64,000 nucleotides of DNA from G963665925 sp963676345 (lineage in GTDB: Bacteria; Bacillota; Clostridia; Peptostreptococcales; Acidaminobacteraceae): assembly GCA_963676345.2 (NCBI GenBank), contig CAXXTS010000004.1:62001-126000 (forward strand), in the 5' to 3' direction. Position numbers and translations under genes: made by a program. The notes under the pieces are model-generated. The model was given only the letters and a program-made list of their open reading frames with translations, was not told where the DNA came from and did not search any database. Of this stretch, positions 18,494-27,086 are shown piece after piece (positions within the stretch are counted from its first letter, which is position 1; each line of letters starts with the position of its first letter).

Positions 18494-18725
18494 AGCCCCC
18501 TAACCAACAAAGGCAGGGGGCCACGATTCCACTTTGCTTAAACTTTCGACTGCAGTCGAGAGCCACTCGTAAACAGGTAACGGCGTAACCCGTATTAGCC
18601 TACTCTTGCCATACTATACAGTACCCAATTTCGGTAATCCACTCACAGGTGCATTTCCATCATTATCGCCAAGCAAGAGGATTTTCAGCCCTTGACCCTC
18701 TCTCTCTTTTCTCGCATATAACAGA
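18494..18725 (-). ncRNA. T-box leader of cysS (cysteine specifier)
   Basis: The minus-strand leader has the specifier loop GGAAATGCACC with codon TGC (18651-18653), the stem-region block AGAGTAGGCTAATACGG, a T-box-like AAAGTGGAATCGTGG (18521-18535; it departs from the usual GGAACCGCG) and a terminator GCCCCCT...AGGGGGC-TATTTTT (18494-18522). Uncharged tRNA-Cys would favour antitermination and raise cysS expression. Confidence 0.8.
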
Positions 18726-18798
18726 CGTACTCTCCTGATCTATGTGTTTCATTCACATTTATCGATTTCATACTTGTTGCTCTTACAATACCATATCC

Positions 18799-21018
18799 TT
18801 AGTGCTGGTTCAAGTCCTCTTCATGAGCGGTCTTAACCCCTTCATCTTCAGGGGCTTCTTCAGTCTGAATTTCCTCAAAATCCTGATGGGTGTCACTTTC
18901 CCAGTTCCATGTATCTTCAGAGGCTTCTTCAACTAAAGACTCAGACTTTTCACCATTATTGTATTCATCTGCTGCCATGTCACCTTCTGATTCAAGCGAC
19001 TGTAGGATATCAACTGACGGATTTACGTTTGATGTCTCAACGGACATCGCTTCATTTACTGAAAAGCGCTGTATTGAAACCTGAAGTTCAGTGGCCAGCT
19101 CAGCGAGTTCTGCTGCTGATGAAGCAATCTGCTGAATAGATGCCGTCTGCTCTTCTGTTGAAGCAGATACTTCTTCTGTACCTGCGGCATTTTCTTCTGT
19201 AATACTTGCGATGTTTTCAATATTTTCGCCTACTAAATGAGAGAAGGATGTCACCTCACCTGCTTCTTTTGTCACGTCATCAATATTGGTCTTAACAGCA
19301 TCCACAGCCCGCAGAATCTCATCAAATGCATCTGCGGTTTTTCCAACTGCCCGCTCTTGGCTGTCAACAATCTTATCCACTTTTGACATTTCGCCTACAG
19401 CGTCTTCAATCCCACCGCGAATTTCTAGAAGCAGGGCGCCGATGCCTTGCGCCGCATTTGCCGATTCTTCTGCAAGTTTTCGAACTTCATCTGCAACCAC
19501 AGCAAAGCCACGTCCATGTTCACCAGCTCTAGCCGCTTCTATAGATGCATTGAGTGCCAGTAAATTGGTTTGACCCGCAATATTGGTAATTACATCAGCA
19601 ATTTGACCAATTTTATCTGATTTTTCGCTGAGGGCATTAACCTTAACCCCAACTTGATGTGTCGCGTCTTTGTTGAGCACCATCTTGTCCTTCTGTTCTT
19701 CAATGGTCTCAAGTCCAATGTCAACGCGTTCTCTTGCCTGGGTGGTCATAGACTCTGATTCTCCAGCGTTTATGGCAATTCTGCCGATCCCTTCAATGAG
19801 TTTCTGTACCATTTCACTAGACTGCTGTGTGGACTCAGATTGTTCTGTTGCACCGCGCGCCACCTCAGAAATGGTCTCGGCAACTTGCTCAGAAACCCGG
19901 CTCGCCTCACCCGTAGAAGTCATCATTAACTCTGACGTTGCAAGCACCTTTGAACTCATGGAGGACATATCACGAATGAGTCCCTGCATGCCATCTATCA
20001 TGGTGTTGAAGTTCTGTGCCAGCACACCAACTTCGTCTTTTGTTTTAACCGATACACGTACATTTAAATTACCGTTTGCAACAGATTCTGTCAGCCTTGT
20101 CATTTCAACAAGCGGCGCAACCGACCTGCTGACGACCACAAATACAATAACAGCAAGTGCCGCAATAAGTACAAAACCAATAATAACCATGGTTTGTCCC
20201 AGTGCTGCAACATCCTTTGAAACCTCTTCATAGGCTGTTGTCATTGCTAAAGGCCAACCTGTTGCAGGCATGGACGCATAGGCAATAATCTTTTCTTCCC
20301 CGTCGTATGAATATCTTTCAACGGCTGCATCTCCTGAAATCATCTTTTCTGAAACCGCAGTAAAGGAATCCGGCTTATCCTTTAAAATATTGTCCTTCAT
20401 AATACGCTCTGCATCCTGATGTGCCATAACCAGCCCCTCAGAGGTTGTCATAAATGCGTATCCGCTTTCCCCGAGGCGCTCATTGTTGACTATTTCAGTG
20501 AGTTTACTCAGCTCAACCAGACCACCAATCATGCCAGTAACTTGATTATAATCATCATAAACCGGTGCCGCTATGAGAATCTCATTTCGCTTGCCATCTC
20601 TAGATAGCATGGGATCGGTAATGACCATTTCGCCAGCCATGACTTGTGCATAATAGTCTGTGTCAGACAGGCTTCCTTTGGTTCTGTCTGTACTCCTGAA
20701 ATTGCCTTTGGTGTCCACCATAATCAAAGAGTCGAAATCTTCAAAGACATTTGTTTTTCTAACAAATACCTGAAGCTGATTAAAATTGTTGTCTCTGACA
20801 AAGTCCATCAATGAAAGCATTTCAATTTGATCTTTCCACTGTATAACTTGTGACTCCGTAGAAATGACCAACTTATTGACCTTGTCCTCGACAAGTGTCT
20901 CGATATTTGCTGTCAGTCGACTGCTTGCCTGCATATAAACGAGCGTTGCTAGAACCATAATGCCCACTAACGCGACCGCCACCACAGGTAAAATAATTTT
21001 GTTCCTTAAACTTTTCAA
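18799..21018 (-). CDS. Methyl-accepting chemotaxis protein with dCache sensor
   Basis: Membrane chemoreceptor of about 739 residues. Order: TM1 (IILPVVAVALVGIMVLATLV), a large extracytoplasmic double-Cache-type domain (FDSLIMVDTKGNFRSTDRTK through ESGYAFMTTSEGLVMAH), TM2 (MVIIGFVLIAALAVIVFVVV), HAMP, then the signalling hairpin with NLLALNASIEAARAGEHGRG and FAVVADEVRKLAEESANAA. After the methylation helices comes an unusual acidic tail of about 90 residues with no CheR-binding pentapeptide. I choose the TTG at 21018 (AAAGGGGAC upstream); an alternative TTG at 21057 lacks a site. It lies between cysS and gltX. Confidence 0.92.
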   Translation of the reverse strand: MKSLRNKIILPVVAVALVGIMVLATLVYMQASSRLTANIETLVEDKVNKLVISTESQVIQWKDQIEMLSLMDFVRDNNFNQLQVFVRKTNVFEDFDSLIMVDTKGNFRSTDRTKGSLSDTDYYAQVMAGEMVITDPMLSRDGKRNEILIAAPVYDDYNQVTGMIGGLVELSKLTEIVNNERLGESGYAFMTTSEGLVMAHQDAERIMKDNILKDKPDSFTAVSEKMISGDAAVERYSYDGEEKIIAYASMPATGWPLAMTTAYEEVSKDVAALGQTMVIIGFVLIAALAVIVFVVVSRSVAPLVEMTRLTESVANGNLNVRVSVKTKDEVGVLAQNFNTMIDGMQGLIRDMSSMSSKVLATSELMMTSTGEASRVSEQVAETISEVARGATEQSESTQQSSEMVQKLIEGIGRIAINAGESESMTTQARERVDIGLETIEEQKDKMVLNKDATHQVGVKVNALSEKSDKIGQIADVITNIAGQTNLLALNASIEAARAGEHGRGFAVVADEVRKLAEESANAAQGIGALLLEIRGGIEDAVGEMSKVDKIVDSQERAVGKTADAFDEILRAVDAVKTNIDDVTKEAGEVTSFSHLVGENIENIASITEENAAGTEEVSASTEEQTASIQQIASSAAELAELATELQVSIQRFSVNEAMSVETSNVNPSVDILQSLESEGDMAADEYNNGEKSESLVEEASEDTWNWESDTHQDFEEIQTEEAPEDEGVKTAHEEDLNQH

Positions 21019-21077
21019 GCCGAAGTCCCCTTTCTCTCTTACTTTCGGAATGAACAATTATTAATAATAAGTGCAAA

Positions 21078-21107
21078 ATATAACGATAATTTTTAATTCT
21101 CTGTCAA
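21078..21107 (-). promoter_or_regulatory. Candidate promoter of the chemoreceptor gene
   Basis: TTGACA (21102-21107), 18-nt spacer, TTATAT (21078-21083); with 19 nt the -10 would be TATATT. It sits 60-90 bp upstream of the TTG start in an AT-rich gap. No sigma-D-type motility promoter was seen. Confidence 0.5.
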
Positions 21108-21265
21108 TTCTAATTACCGATTACTCATTATATTAACATATATTTAAATTTTATAGGCCATTCAGAGCTTGACATTTTGTTACATTTACGAAATATCTTT
21201 CAGAATCCGCATGAACTCTCAAGTGGAGGTGTGTCCCACCTCTGGTTGTCCAGATCATTAGGCCT

Positions 21266-21518
21266 GCCTTTATCACCGCTTCCTCATTACAAACAGCACC
21301 GTGCAACCTTCGGTTGCCCTGGTCGCTAGTCGCGCCCAATATAAATGTGTTGAAGTGCATACAGTTAATCCTATCGGCTGAACTGGGCGCTACTTGCGCC
21401 TTTATCACCGCTTCCTCATTACAAAACAGCACCGTGCAACCTTCGGTTGCCCTGGTCGCTAGTCGCGCCCAATATAAATGTGTTGAAGTGCATACAGTTA
21501 ATCCTATCGGCTGAACTG
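21266..21518. repeat. Two tandem copies of a ~120-bp unit
   Basis: 21266-21385 and 21398-21518 are almost identical (one extra A in copy 2). Each contains GCAACC-TTC-GGTTGC, then GGTCGCTAGTCGCGCCCAAT, then one arm of a long palindrome. The first copy lacks the opposite arm and is followed instead by GGGCGCTACTTGCGCC. An ORF can be drawn through it, but it only follows the repeats and has no coding signs. Confidence 0.85.
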
Positions 21519-21539
21519 TATGCACTTCAACACATTTAT
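21474..21539. repeat. Long hairpin element 1
   Basis: Perfect 26-bp inverted repeat, arms starting ATAAATGTGTTGAAGTG, with a 14-nt loop. Read on the minus strand it begins 22 nt after the gltX terminator, with TTTGCGGAAAAGACAAAG between, and is followed by ATATTGGGCGCGACTAGCGA. The same layout recurs at 49989-50052 and, more weakly, 59180-59232. Confidence 0.8.
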
Positions 21540-21560
21540 GCTGTTCTTTGTCTTTTCCGC

Positions 21561-21590
21561 AAAAAAAGAGCCTGCTATTAACAGACTCCT
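21561..21590 (-). terminator. Intrinsic terminator after gltX
   Basis: GAGTCTG-TTAATAG-CAGGCTC followed by TTTTTTT on the minus strand, about 30 bp past the gltX stop. Confidence 0.85.
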
Positions 21591-21616
21591 TTGTCGATTT
21601 TCTTTTTTATTCGGTT

Positions 21617-23101
21617 TTATTTGCACAGATTTTCCAGTGTAAAATCAATGCGTTTTTCAGCGCCGTCTCGACCGAGTATTGAAATAATCTCCATAAGGTC
21701 TGGACCGTGAACTGCTCCTGTGAGTGCAACGCGTGTACACATAAAGAGGTTTTTACCTTTAACGCCTGATTCCTTTTGTGTTGCTTTGAATGCCTTTTTA
21801 ACTGAAGGGGCATCAAATGTTTCTACTGCGCTCAGCTGTGCCTTTAGGATGTTCAACATGCTAGGTACGTGTTCCATTTCAACCATTTCTTGCGCCTGAT
21901 CATCTTCAAGTTTCACTTCGTCTCCTGTAAAGAGTTCAAAATGACTTGGAATTTGAGCCATGTACTCTAGGTACTCTCGTGATAGGTCAACAATTCTTGA
22001 AACCCACTCGCGCTTTGAATCAGCTTCTTCTTCTGAAACCAATCCCGCTTCTACAACATATGGCATTGCCATGTCTGTCAGACGGTCAAGGTCTGCTTCT
22101 TTAATGTAGTGGTTATTCATCCAATTCAACTTTTGAACATCAAATACGCCACCTGATTTTGACACTCTATCAAATGAGAACTTCTCAATCATTTCCTGCA
22201 TTGTCATGATTTCCTGATCGCCTTCTGGGCTCCAGCCAACCAGCGCTAGGAAGTTTACAAGGGCTTCTGGCAAATACCCTTTTTTCTTAAAGTCTTCTAC
22301 AGACACATCACCATGACGCTTAGACAGCTTTTTCTTTTCACTATTCAAGATATTGGGCAGATGTGCGTATCTTGGTGCATCCCATCCGAACATGTCATAA
22401 AGTACAACATGCTTGGGTGTAGACGGCAACCACTCTTCACCACGGATAATGTGTGTAATCCCCATAAGATGATCATCTACAATAACCGCCATATGATATG
22501 TTGGGAACCCGTCTGCCTTTAGAAGGACTTGGTCATCTGAATCCGCTGTATTCATAACCACGCGTCCACGCACCATATCATCAATAACAATCTCTTTGTC
22601 CTCTGGAAGTTTTAGACGCACTACATAGGACTCGCCCGCTTCAACGCGCTTCTTTGCCTCATCAAGCGGCAGGTCTCTGCAGTGTCCATCATAACCCGAA
22701 AAAATACCTTTTGCCTTATTCTCTTCACGCACTGTATCCAGACGCTCTTTAGAACAGAAGCAGTAGTAAGCATCCCCCTGTTCAATGAGCTGGTCTACAT
22801 AAGGTCTATAAATATCAAGTCTGTCTGATTGAACATAAGGGCCTTTTTCACCCAGCTCAACCATTTCTCCGTTTTCATCTTTTACTGGTCCTTCATCATG
22901 CATGACACCAGCCCACTTCATTGCATCCAGCAGGTTGTCAAGTGCATCTTCAACAAGGCGCGTTCTATCCGTATCTTCAATACGAAGCACGTACTGTCCA
23001 CCATGTTTCTTTGCATACAGATAGTCGTATAGCGCTGTTCTCAGCGAGCCGATATGTACATAACCCGTTGGACTTGGCGCAAATCTTACTCGTACAGACA
23101 T
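21617..23101 (-). CDS. gltX: Glutamyl-tRNA synthetase
   Basis: Charges tRNA-Glu, and in many Firmicutes also tRNA-Gln before amidation; gatCAB is not in this window. It has 494 residues. Class I motifs are PSPTGYVHIGSLRTALY (HIGH variant) and KKLSKRHGDVS (KMSKS variant). The ATG at 23101 follows GGAGG by 9 nt; a TTG two codons earlier is less likely. No T-box was found, unlike cysS and proS, and it ends at a good terminator. Confidence 0.96.
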   Translation of the reverse strand: MSVRVRFAPSPTGYVHIGSLRTALYDYLYAKKHGGQYVLRIEDTDRTRLVEDALDNLLDAMKWAGVMHDEGPVKDENGEMVELGEKGPYVQSDRLDIYRPYVDQLIEQGDAYYCFCSKERLDTVREENKAKGIFSGYDGHCRDLPLDEAKKRVEAGESYVVRLKLPEDKEIVIDDMVRGRVVMNTADSDDQVLLKADGFPTYHMAVIVDDHLMGITHIIRGEEWLPSTPKHVVLYDMFGWDAPRYAHLPNILNSEKKKLSKRHGDVSVEDFKKKGYLPEALVNFLALVGWSPEGDQEIMTMQEMIEKFSFDRVSKSGGVFDVQKLNWMNNHYIKEADLDRLTDMAMPYVVEAGLVSEEEADSKREWVSRIVDLSREYLEYMAQIPSHFELFTGDEVKLEDDQAQEMVEMEHVPSMLNILKAQLSAVETFDAPSVKKAFKATQKESGVKGKNLFMCTRVALTGAVHGPDLMEIISILGRDGAEKRIDFTLENLCK

Positions 23102-23334
23102 TTGCAAAATCCTCCTTATAATTTAGGCCCGCTACTCGGGCGCATTATTGTCTAGTTACCCGATTTCTTCATTCTATTCGGGACACACGCTTATTTATTC
23201 TATCATAACATTATTACAAGTGCGAGTACACTTTCTAATGCGAATAGACGCGGGCATTTTTAATCAAGTCACTCCTTGGTTTTTTATGTTACCCCTTGAA
23301 TGGCATTTGTCATAAGGCCCACTTTTAGACAAAA

Positions 23335-23365
23335 TAAAAGCCTGTCAGTACTAGACTGACAGGCT
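23335..23365 (-). terminator. Intrinsic terminator after the cysteine-rich gene
   Basis: AGCCTGTCAGT-CTAGT-ACTGACAGGCT followed by TTTATTTT on the minus strand, 15 bp past the stop. It separates proS and the cysteine-rich gene from gltX. Confidence 0.9.
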
Positions 23366-23379
23366 CCATATTCCTATGA

Positions 23380-23637
23380 TTAAAAATCGCTTCCAAGTTC
23401 AATGATTTGATTCATCTTACTCATAACGTATTCATAACTATTTTTACTATGCGGCACCGTACAGTCTGAACAGTCCTTAATGCCATGGGTTATTTTAAAA
23501 TTACCACCGCATTGATCTTTGAGTGCATAGAGTGGGCAGTAGCAAAACAGACAATTAAAGTCCTCTTCGGCTACGCCTTTGTGACAGGGAAAATATTCAC
23601 ATGCCTTGTTTTGAAACTTCTTATAGTTTTCGCTCAT
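23380..23637 (-). CDS. Cysteine-rich small-domain protein
   Basis: An 85-residue protein with eight cysteines: C13, C18 (CEYFPCHKG), C29, C32 and C34 (CLFCYCPLY), C43, and C56/C59 (CSDC). The spacing matches what I recall as the 'cysteine-rich small domain' family, probably metal-binding, function unknown; in some genomes it occurs near cobalamin or translation genes. The start follows AGGAGG. It lies 9 bp downstream of proS and ahead of a terminator, so it is in the proline-T-box transcription unit. Confidence 0.8.
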   Translation of the reverse strand: MSENYKKFQNKACEYFPCHKGVAEEDFNCLFCYCPLYALKDQCGGNFKITHGIKDCSDCTVPHSKNSYEYVMSKMNQIIELGSDF

Positions 23638-23646
23638 ACTCGCCTC

Positions 23647-25368
23647 CTATAGTTCAAAACCAACTTCCTCAAAATGTGCAAATATCGCATCTGCAACCTT
23701 TTCAGATTCCATTTTCTCTTTGTCTTCTTTGTCTCGTACAACAAATTCTACCAGATTGTCTTTAGCGTCACGGCCTACTGTAACACGCAGCGGGAATCCA
23801 ATCAGCTCAGCATCATTGAACTTAACGCCAGCACGTTCTTTTCTATCGTCAAGCACAACTTCAACACCGCGTTTTTTAAGATCAGCATAAAGCTTTTCGC
23901 CGAGTTCAAGCTGGACAGACTTCTTAGGATCAACCACTGTAATAATAACATGATACGGCGCAACTGTCAGTGGCCACATAATGCCTTTCTCATCGTAGTA
24001 CTGCTCAATGATTGCAGCCATAGTACGGGAAATACCAATGCCGTGTGAACCCATCCATACATACTGGCTCTTGCCGTTTTCATCAAGCACCTGAAGGTTC
24101 AGTGACTGTGAATATTTAAGACCCAACTGGAATATGTTTCCAACCTCAATGCCTTTATCCATACTTAGCGGTTTACCGCATACTGGACAAGCATCACCTT
24201 CAACCACCATGAGCAGATCACCTGCCACTTCACCTTCAAAATCGCGGCCGTATGCCACATTCTTCAGATGATAGTCTGTTTCATTGGCTCCGACAATCAT
24301 GTTTGTCATCTTGGCAACGCGTTCGTCGACTAGAAGACGTGTGCCTTTCTCTAGACCAATTGGTCCCGCAAAACCGACATCGCAACCCGTAATGCGTTTT
24401 ACATCTTCTTCTGTTGCAATTTCCAGCTCATGTTCTGCACAACCCAGTGCATTGATCAGCTTAATCTCGTTCAGTTCTCTGTCGCCCGGTACCATCACAG
24501 CGACAATCTCCTCTTCTGCCTTAAACAGCAGTGTTTTTACAAATGCACTTGCTGGCACCTTGAAAAACACTTCGAGATCTTCGATTGTCTTAACATCAGG
24601 TGTAGACACTTTTTCCATATCCTGCGGTGCGCCCTGGTCTGAAAGGCTGTACACCACTTCCGCCGTTTCATCTGTAGCAGCATAGTCACAGCTGTCGCAG
24701 TAAGCAATAAAGCTTTCACCATATTCTGAAAGGGCAATAAATTCATGCGAAAGGCCATCGCCCATCGCCCCCGAATCACCTCTTACCACTTTGAACTTCA
24801 ATCCACACCTTTCAAATACCTTTGAATAGGCTTCCCACATAAGTTCATAAGACTGTTTCATGCCTTCTTGGTCTATATCAAATGTATAAGCATCTTTCAT
24901 GACAAATTCACGTGCGCGGATCAGCCCGAAACGCGGACGCTTTTCATCACGGTACTTTGTCTGAATCTGATACAGGTTGAGTGGCAGCTGCTTGTATGAC
25001 TTAAGCTCATTTTTAACCAAATCTGTGAAAATTTCTTCGTGCGTTGGTCCTAGACAGAAATCACGTCCATGACGGTCATTGAGTCGGAACATTTCCGGAC
25101 CAAACTTGGACCAGCGGCCAGATTCCTCCCACAGCTCTTTTGGCTGTATTGCAGACATCAGCACTTCCTGTCCATCAATATTATCCATTTCTTCTCGAAC
25201 AATCTGTTCAACTTTTTTAAACACACGATGTCCCAAAGGCAAGAAAGAATAGACCCCAGCAACCAGCTTACGGATCATACCTGCACGCAGAAGCAGCTGA
25301 TGACTTGGCAGCTCTGCTTCTGATGGAACTTCACGCAGTGTTGGCATATACATACGATTCATTCTCAT
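23647..25368 (-). CDS. proS: Prolyl-tRNA synthetase (bacterial type)
   Basis: Class II synthetase of 573 residues. Motif regions are visible: GVYSFLPLGHRVFKKVEQIV, then LGPTHEEIFTDLV and YRDEKRPRFGLIRAREFVMKDAY, and a C-terminal HGIGISRTMAAIIEQ. The length and the central segment (about residues 220-400) indicate the form with the editing insertion domain that clears Ala-tRNA-Pro. The ATG at 25368 has AAAGGAG 8 nt upstream; the longer frame has no site. It is controlled by a proline T-box. Confidence 0.96.
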   Translation of the reverse strand: MRMNRMYMPTLREVPSEAELPSHQLLLRAGMIRKLVAGVYSFLPLGHRVFKKVEQIVREEMDNIDGQEVLMSAIQPKELWEESGRWSKFGPEMFRLNDRHGRDFCLGPTHEEIFTDLVKNELKSYKQLPLNLYQIQTKYRDEKRPRFGLIRAREFVMKDAYTFDIDQEGMKQSYELMWEAYSKVFERCGLKFKVVRGDSGAMGDGLSHEFIALSEYGESFIAYCDSCDYAATDETAEVVYSLSDQGAPQDMEKVSTPDVKTIEDLEVFFKVPASAFVKTLLFKAEEEIVAVMVPGDRELNEIKLINALGCAEHELEIATEEDVKRITGCDVGFAGPIGLEKGTRLLVDERVAKMTNMIVGANETDYHLKNVAYGRDFEGEVAGDLLMVVEGDACPVCGKPLSMDKGIEVGNIFQLGLKYSQSLNLQVLDENGKSQYVWMGSHGIGISRTMAAIIEQYYDEKGIMWPLTVAPYHVIITVVDPKKSVQLELGEKLYADLKKRGVEVVLDDRKERAGVKFNDAELIGFPLRVTVGRDAKDNLVEFVVRDKEDKEKMESEKVADAIFAHFEEVGFEL

Positions 25369-25470
25369 TTGATTCACTCCTTTACTATTATAAGTTGCGC
25401 TTTTTGGCAACATTTCAGTCCAGTTTCATTTCCCAGCATAACCTAGTATACGGGATCATCCTTTACAATA

Positions 25471-25697
25471 AAAAAGACCCTTCATCTCTTCATTCGATAG
25501 AGACGAAAGGTCGCGGTACCACTCTAATTAGCCATAGGCTCACTTCAACGGACTTTAACGGGTCCAACCGCGTGATGTTAACACGCGCTCAAAAGTAGGT
25601 TCAACAAGTCCATGTCATAAATCTTTCAGCCAAGGATTTACTCTCTAGTCACTGGGGCCTGTTTACTGGTCTTTTTCAAAGCGTAAAATATCTCAAT
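25471..25697 (-). ncRNA. T-box leader of proS (proline specifier)
   Basis: The minus-strand leader has GAGTGGTACCGCGACC (25509-25524), a canonical T-box, then a terminator with arms GACCTTTCGTCTCT / AGAGATGAAGGGTC and a U-run (25471-25512). The specifier loop reads TTGAACCTACTT with codon CCT (25597-25599), proline. The 5' end follows a promoter at 25704-25732. Confidence 0.93.
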
Positions 25698-25703
25698 GCC
25701 TAT

Positions 25704-25732
25704 AATATATAGAAATGCTGTCTGCTTGTCAA
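25704..25732 (-). promoter_or_regulatory. proS T-box promoter
   Basis: TTGACA (25727-25732), 17-nt spacer, TATATT (25704-25709), placed just outside ispF and right before the T-box leader. Confidence 0.75.
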
Positions 25733-25760
25733 TCCTAAACCCAAGAAGGCTCGTGTGGGC

Positions 25761-26234
25761 TTATTTCTTATGAATAAGTGCTGCTGCTTCAGCCGCAATT
25801 CCCTCACCGCGTCCGGCAAATCCCAGTTTTTCCGTGGTTGTTGCCTTAACACTAACCCTGTCAATTTCGATGTCCAGTGTCCGTGCCAAATGTTCGCGCA
25901 TTTGAGGAATATGCGGTGCCAGCTTAGGGGCTTGAGCAATGATCGTAGCGTCAATATTACCCACTTTATATCCATTATCACTTAAAATTACCGCGACCTC
26001 TTTAAGCAGCTCAATACTGGAAACACCTGCATAGGTCGGGTCTGTGTCTGGAAAATGCTTGCCTATATCGCCAAGGGCACCTGCCCCCAGCAGGGCATCC
26101 ATAACTGCATGTGTTAAAACGTCTGCATCAGAATGTCCCAAGAGTCCATATGGGTGTGCAATTTTCACCCCGCCTAATATCAGAGGTCTCTCTTCAACAA
26201 GTTTATGAACATCATAGCCTATACCTATTCGCAT
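25761..26234 (-). CDS. ispF: 2-C-methyl-D-erythritol 2,4-cyclodiphosphate synthase
   Basis: Fifth enzyme of the non-mevalonate isoprenoid pathway; zinc-dependent trimer. It has 157 residues with IGYDVHKL (metal Asp/His), the LLGHSDADVLTHAVMDALLGA motif, KHFPDTDPTY and the C-terminal KATTTEKLGFAGRGEGIAA. It overlaps the end of ispD by 10 nt, so the two are translationally coupled. Confidence 0.96.
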   Translation of the reverse strand: MRIGIGYDVHKLVEERPLILGGVKIAHPYGLLGHSDADVLTHAVMDALLGAGALGDIGKHFPDTDPTYAGVSSIELLKEVAVILSDNGYKVGNIDATIIAQAPKLAPHIPQMREHLARTLDIEIDRVSVKATTTEKLGFAGRGEGIAAEAAALIHKK

Positions 26235-26953
26235 GTGCCCTCTCCTCTCATTTTAAGAATAGCTTCTCCGATGAATAGATCTTCTGGTGTTGTAATTTTT
26301 ATGTTTCCATACCAGCCATCATGTATTTCAATTGCACCGCCATAGTTTTCAACCAGCGAAGCATCGTCTGTCCCCTGATAACCACTGATTTCGGCATTTT
26401 CATACGCCCTAATCAGCACCTCACGAATAAATCCCTGAGGTGTTTGTACATTATATAAATTCGCTCTATCCAGCGTTTCTTTCACACGTCCACCTGACAC
26501 GCGTTTAATGGTGTCTTTTGTAGGAACTGCTGTAATGAGCGATGTATAGCCATTATCCTCTTCAGGTGTATTAACCTCTTTCAAATGCAAAATGAACTGA
26601 TCCACTTCCTTTGGCGAAATAAACGGTCGTGCACCATCGTGTACAATCACCCATTTGTCTTCGTCTTCAAACTGCTTTAATCCTTCAAGGATGGAATCTT
26701 GTCTTTCTTTTCCTCCAGGTACCACACAACGGATTTTCTTATAATCCAGTGCGCTCACAAGCTCACTTACACGTTCAATTTCATCAGATTTTGCCACTAT
26801 GATAATAGAATCCACCAAGCTGGCATTTTCAAAGGCTTTTAAAGTTCTGCCCAGCACCGCCGTACCACCTATTTCTAGAAACTGTTTATTGGTACTCTCC
26901 CCCATGCGTTTACCGCTGCCAGCAGCAGGTATAATCGCCACAACTTTTTGCAT
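26225..26953 (-). CDS. ispD: 2-C-methyl-D-erythritol 4-phosphate cytidylyltransferase
   Basis: Third enzyme of the non-mevalonate pathway; makes CDP-methylerythritol. It has 242 residues. The nucleotide-binding IIPAAGSGKRMGESTNKQFLEI, the VHDGARPFISP motif, VPTKDTIKRV and NLYNVQTPQGF are typical. It starts at 26953 after GAGGTGATACG. It heads an ispD-ispF pair behind its own promoter. Confidence 0.96.
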   Translation of the reverse strand: MQKVVAIIPAAGSGKRMGESTNKQFLEIGGTAVLGRTLKAFENASLVDSIIIVAKSDEIERVSELVSALDYKKIRCVVPGGKERQDSILEGLKQFEDEDKWVIVHDGARPFISPKEVDQFILHLKEVNTPEEDNGYTSLITAVPTKDTIKRVSGGRVKETLDRANLYNVQTPQGFIREVLIRAYENAEISGYQGTDDASLVENYGGAIEIHDGWYGNIKITTPEDLFIGEAILKMRGEGTCE

Positions 26954-26969
26954 CGTATCACCTCACTTC

Positions 26970-26997
26970 ATTCTAGCACATCTCACAGCAGATTGAA
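26970..26997 (-). promoter_or_regulatory. Candidate ispDF promoter
   Basis: TTCAAT (26992-26997), 16-nt spacer, TAGAAT (26970-26975), between the terminator of the preceding gene and ispD. Confidence 0.5.
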
Positions 26998-27019
26998 TCA
27001 AAAACACCTTTAATAACCG

Positions 27020-27046
27020 CAAAAAGAAGCATCCATGGATGCTTCC
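27020..27046 (-). terminator. Intrinsic terminator after the PIN/TRAM gene
   Basis: The palindrome GAAGCATCCATGGATGCTTC followed by TTTTTGCGG on the minus strand, 40 bp past the stop codon. Confidence 0.8.
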
Positions 27047-27086
27047 TTATAATTTGGTTTATACACTTTTTATATTACATTCCGTC

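Noticed and set aside
21151..21525. ORF of 124 codons on the minus strand
   Set aside because: It simply runs through the duplicated repeat, its protein repeats itself, and it has no ribosome site.
21474..21539. Terminal inverted repeat of an insertion sequence
   Set aside because: The two arms are 14 bp apart with no transposase or target-site duplication, so it is a hairpin and not an IS end.
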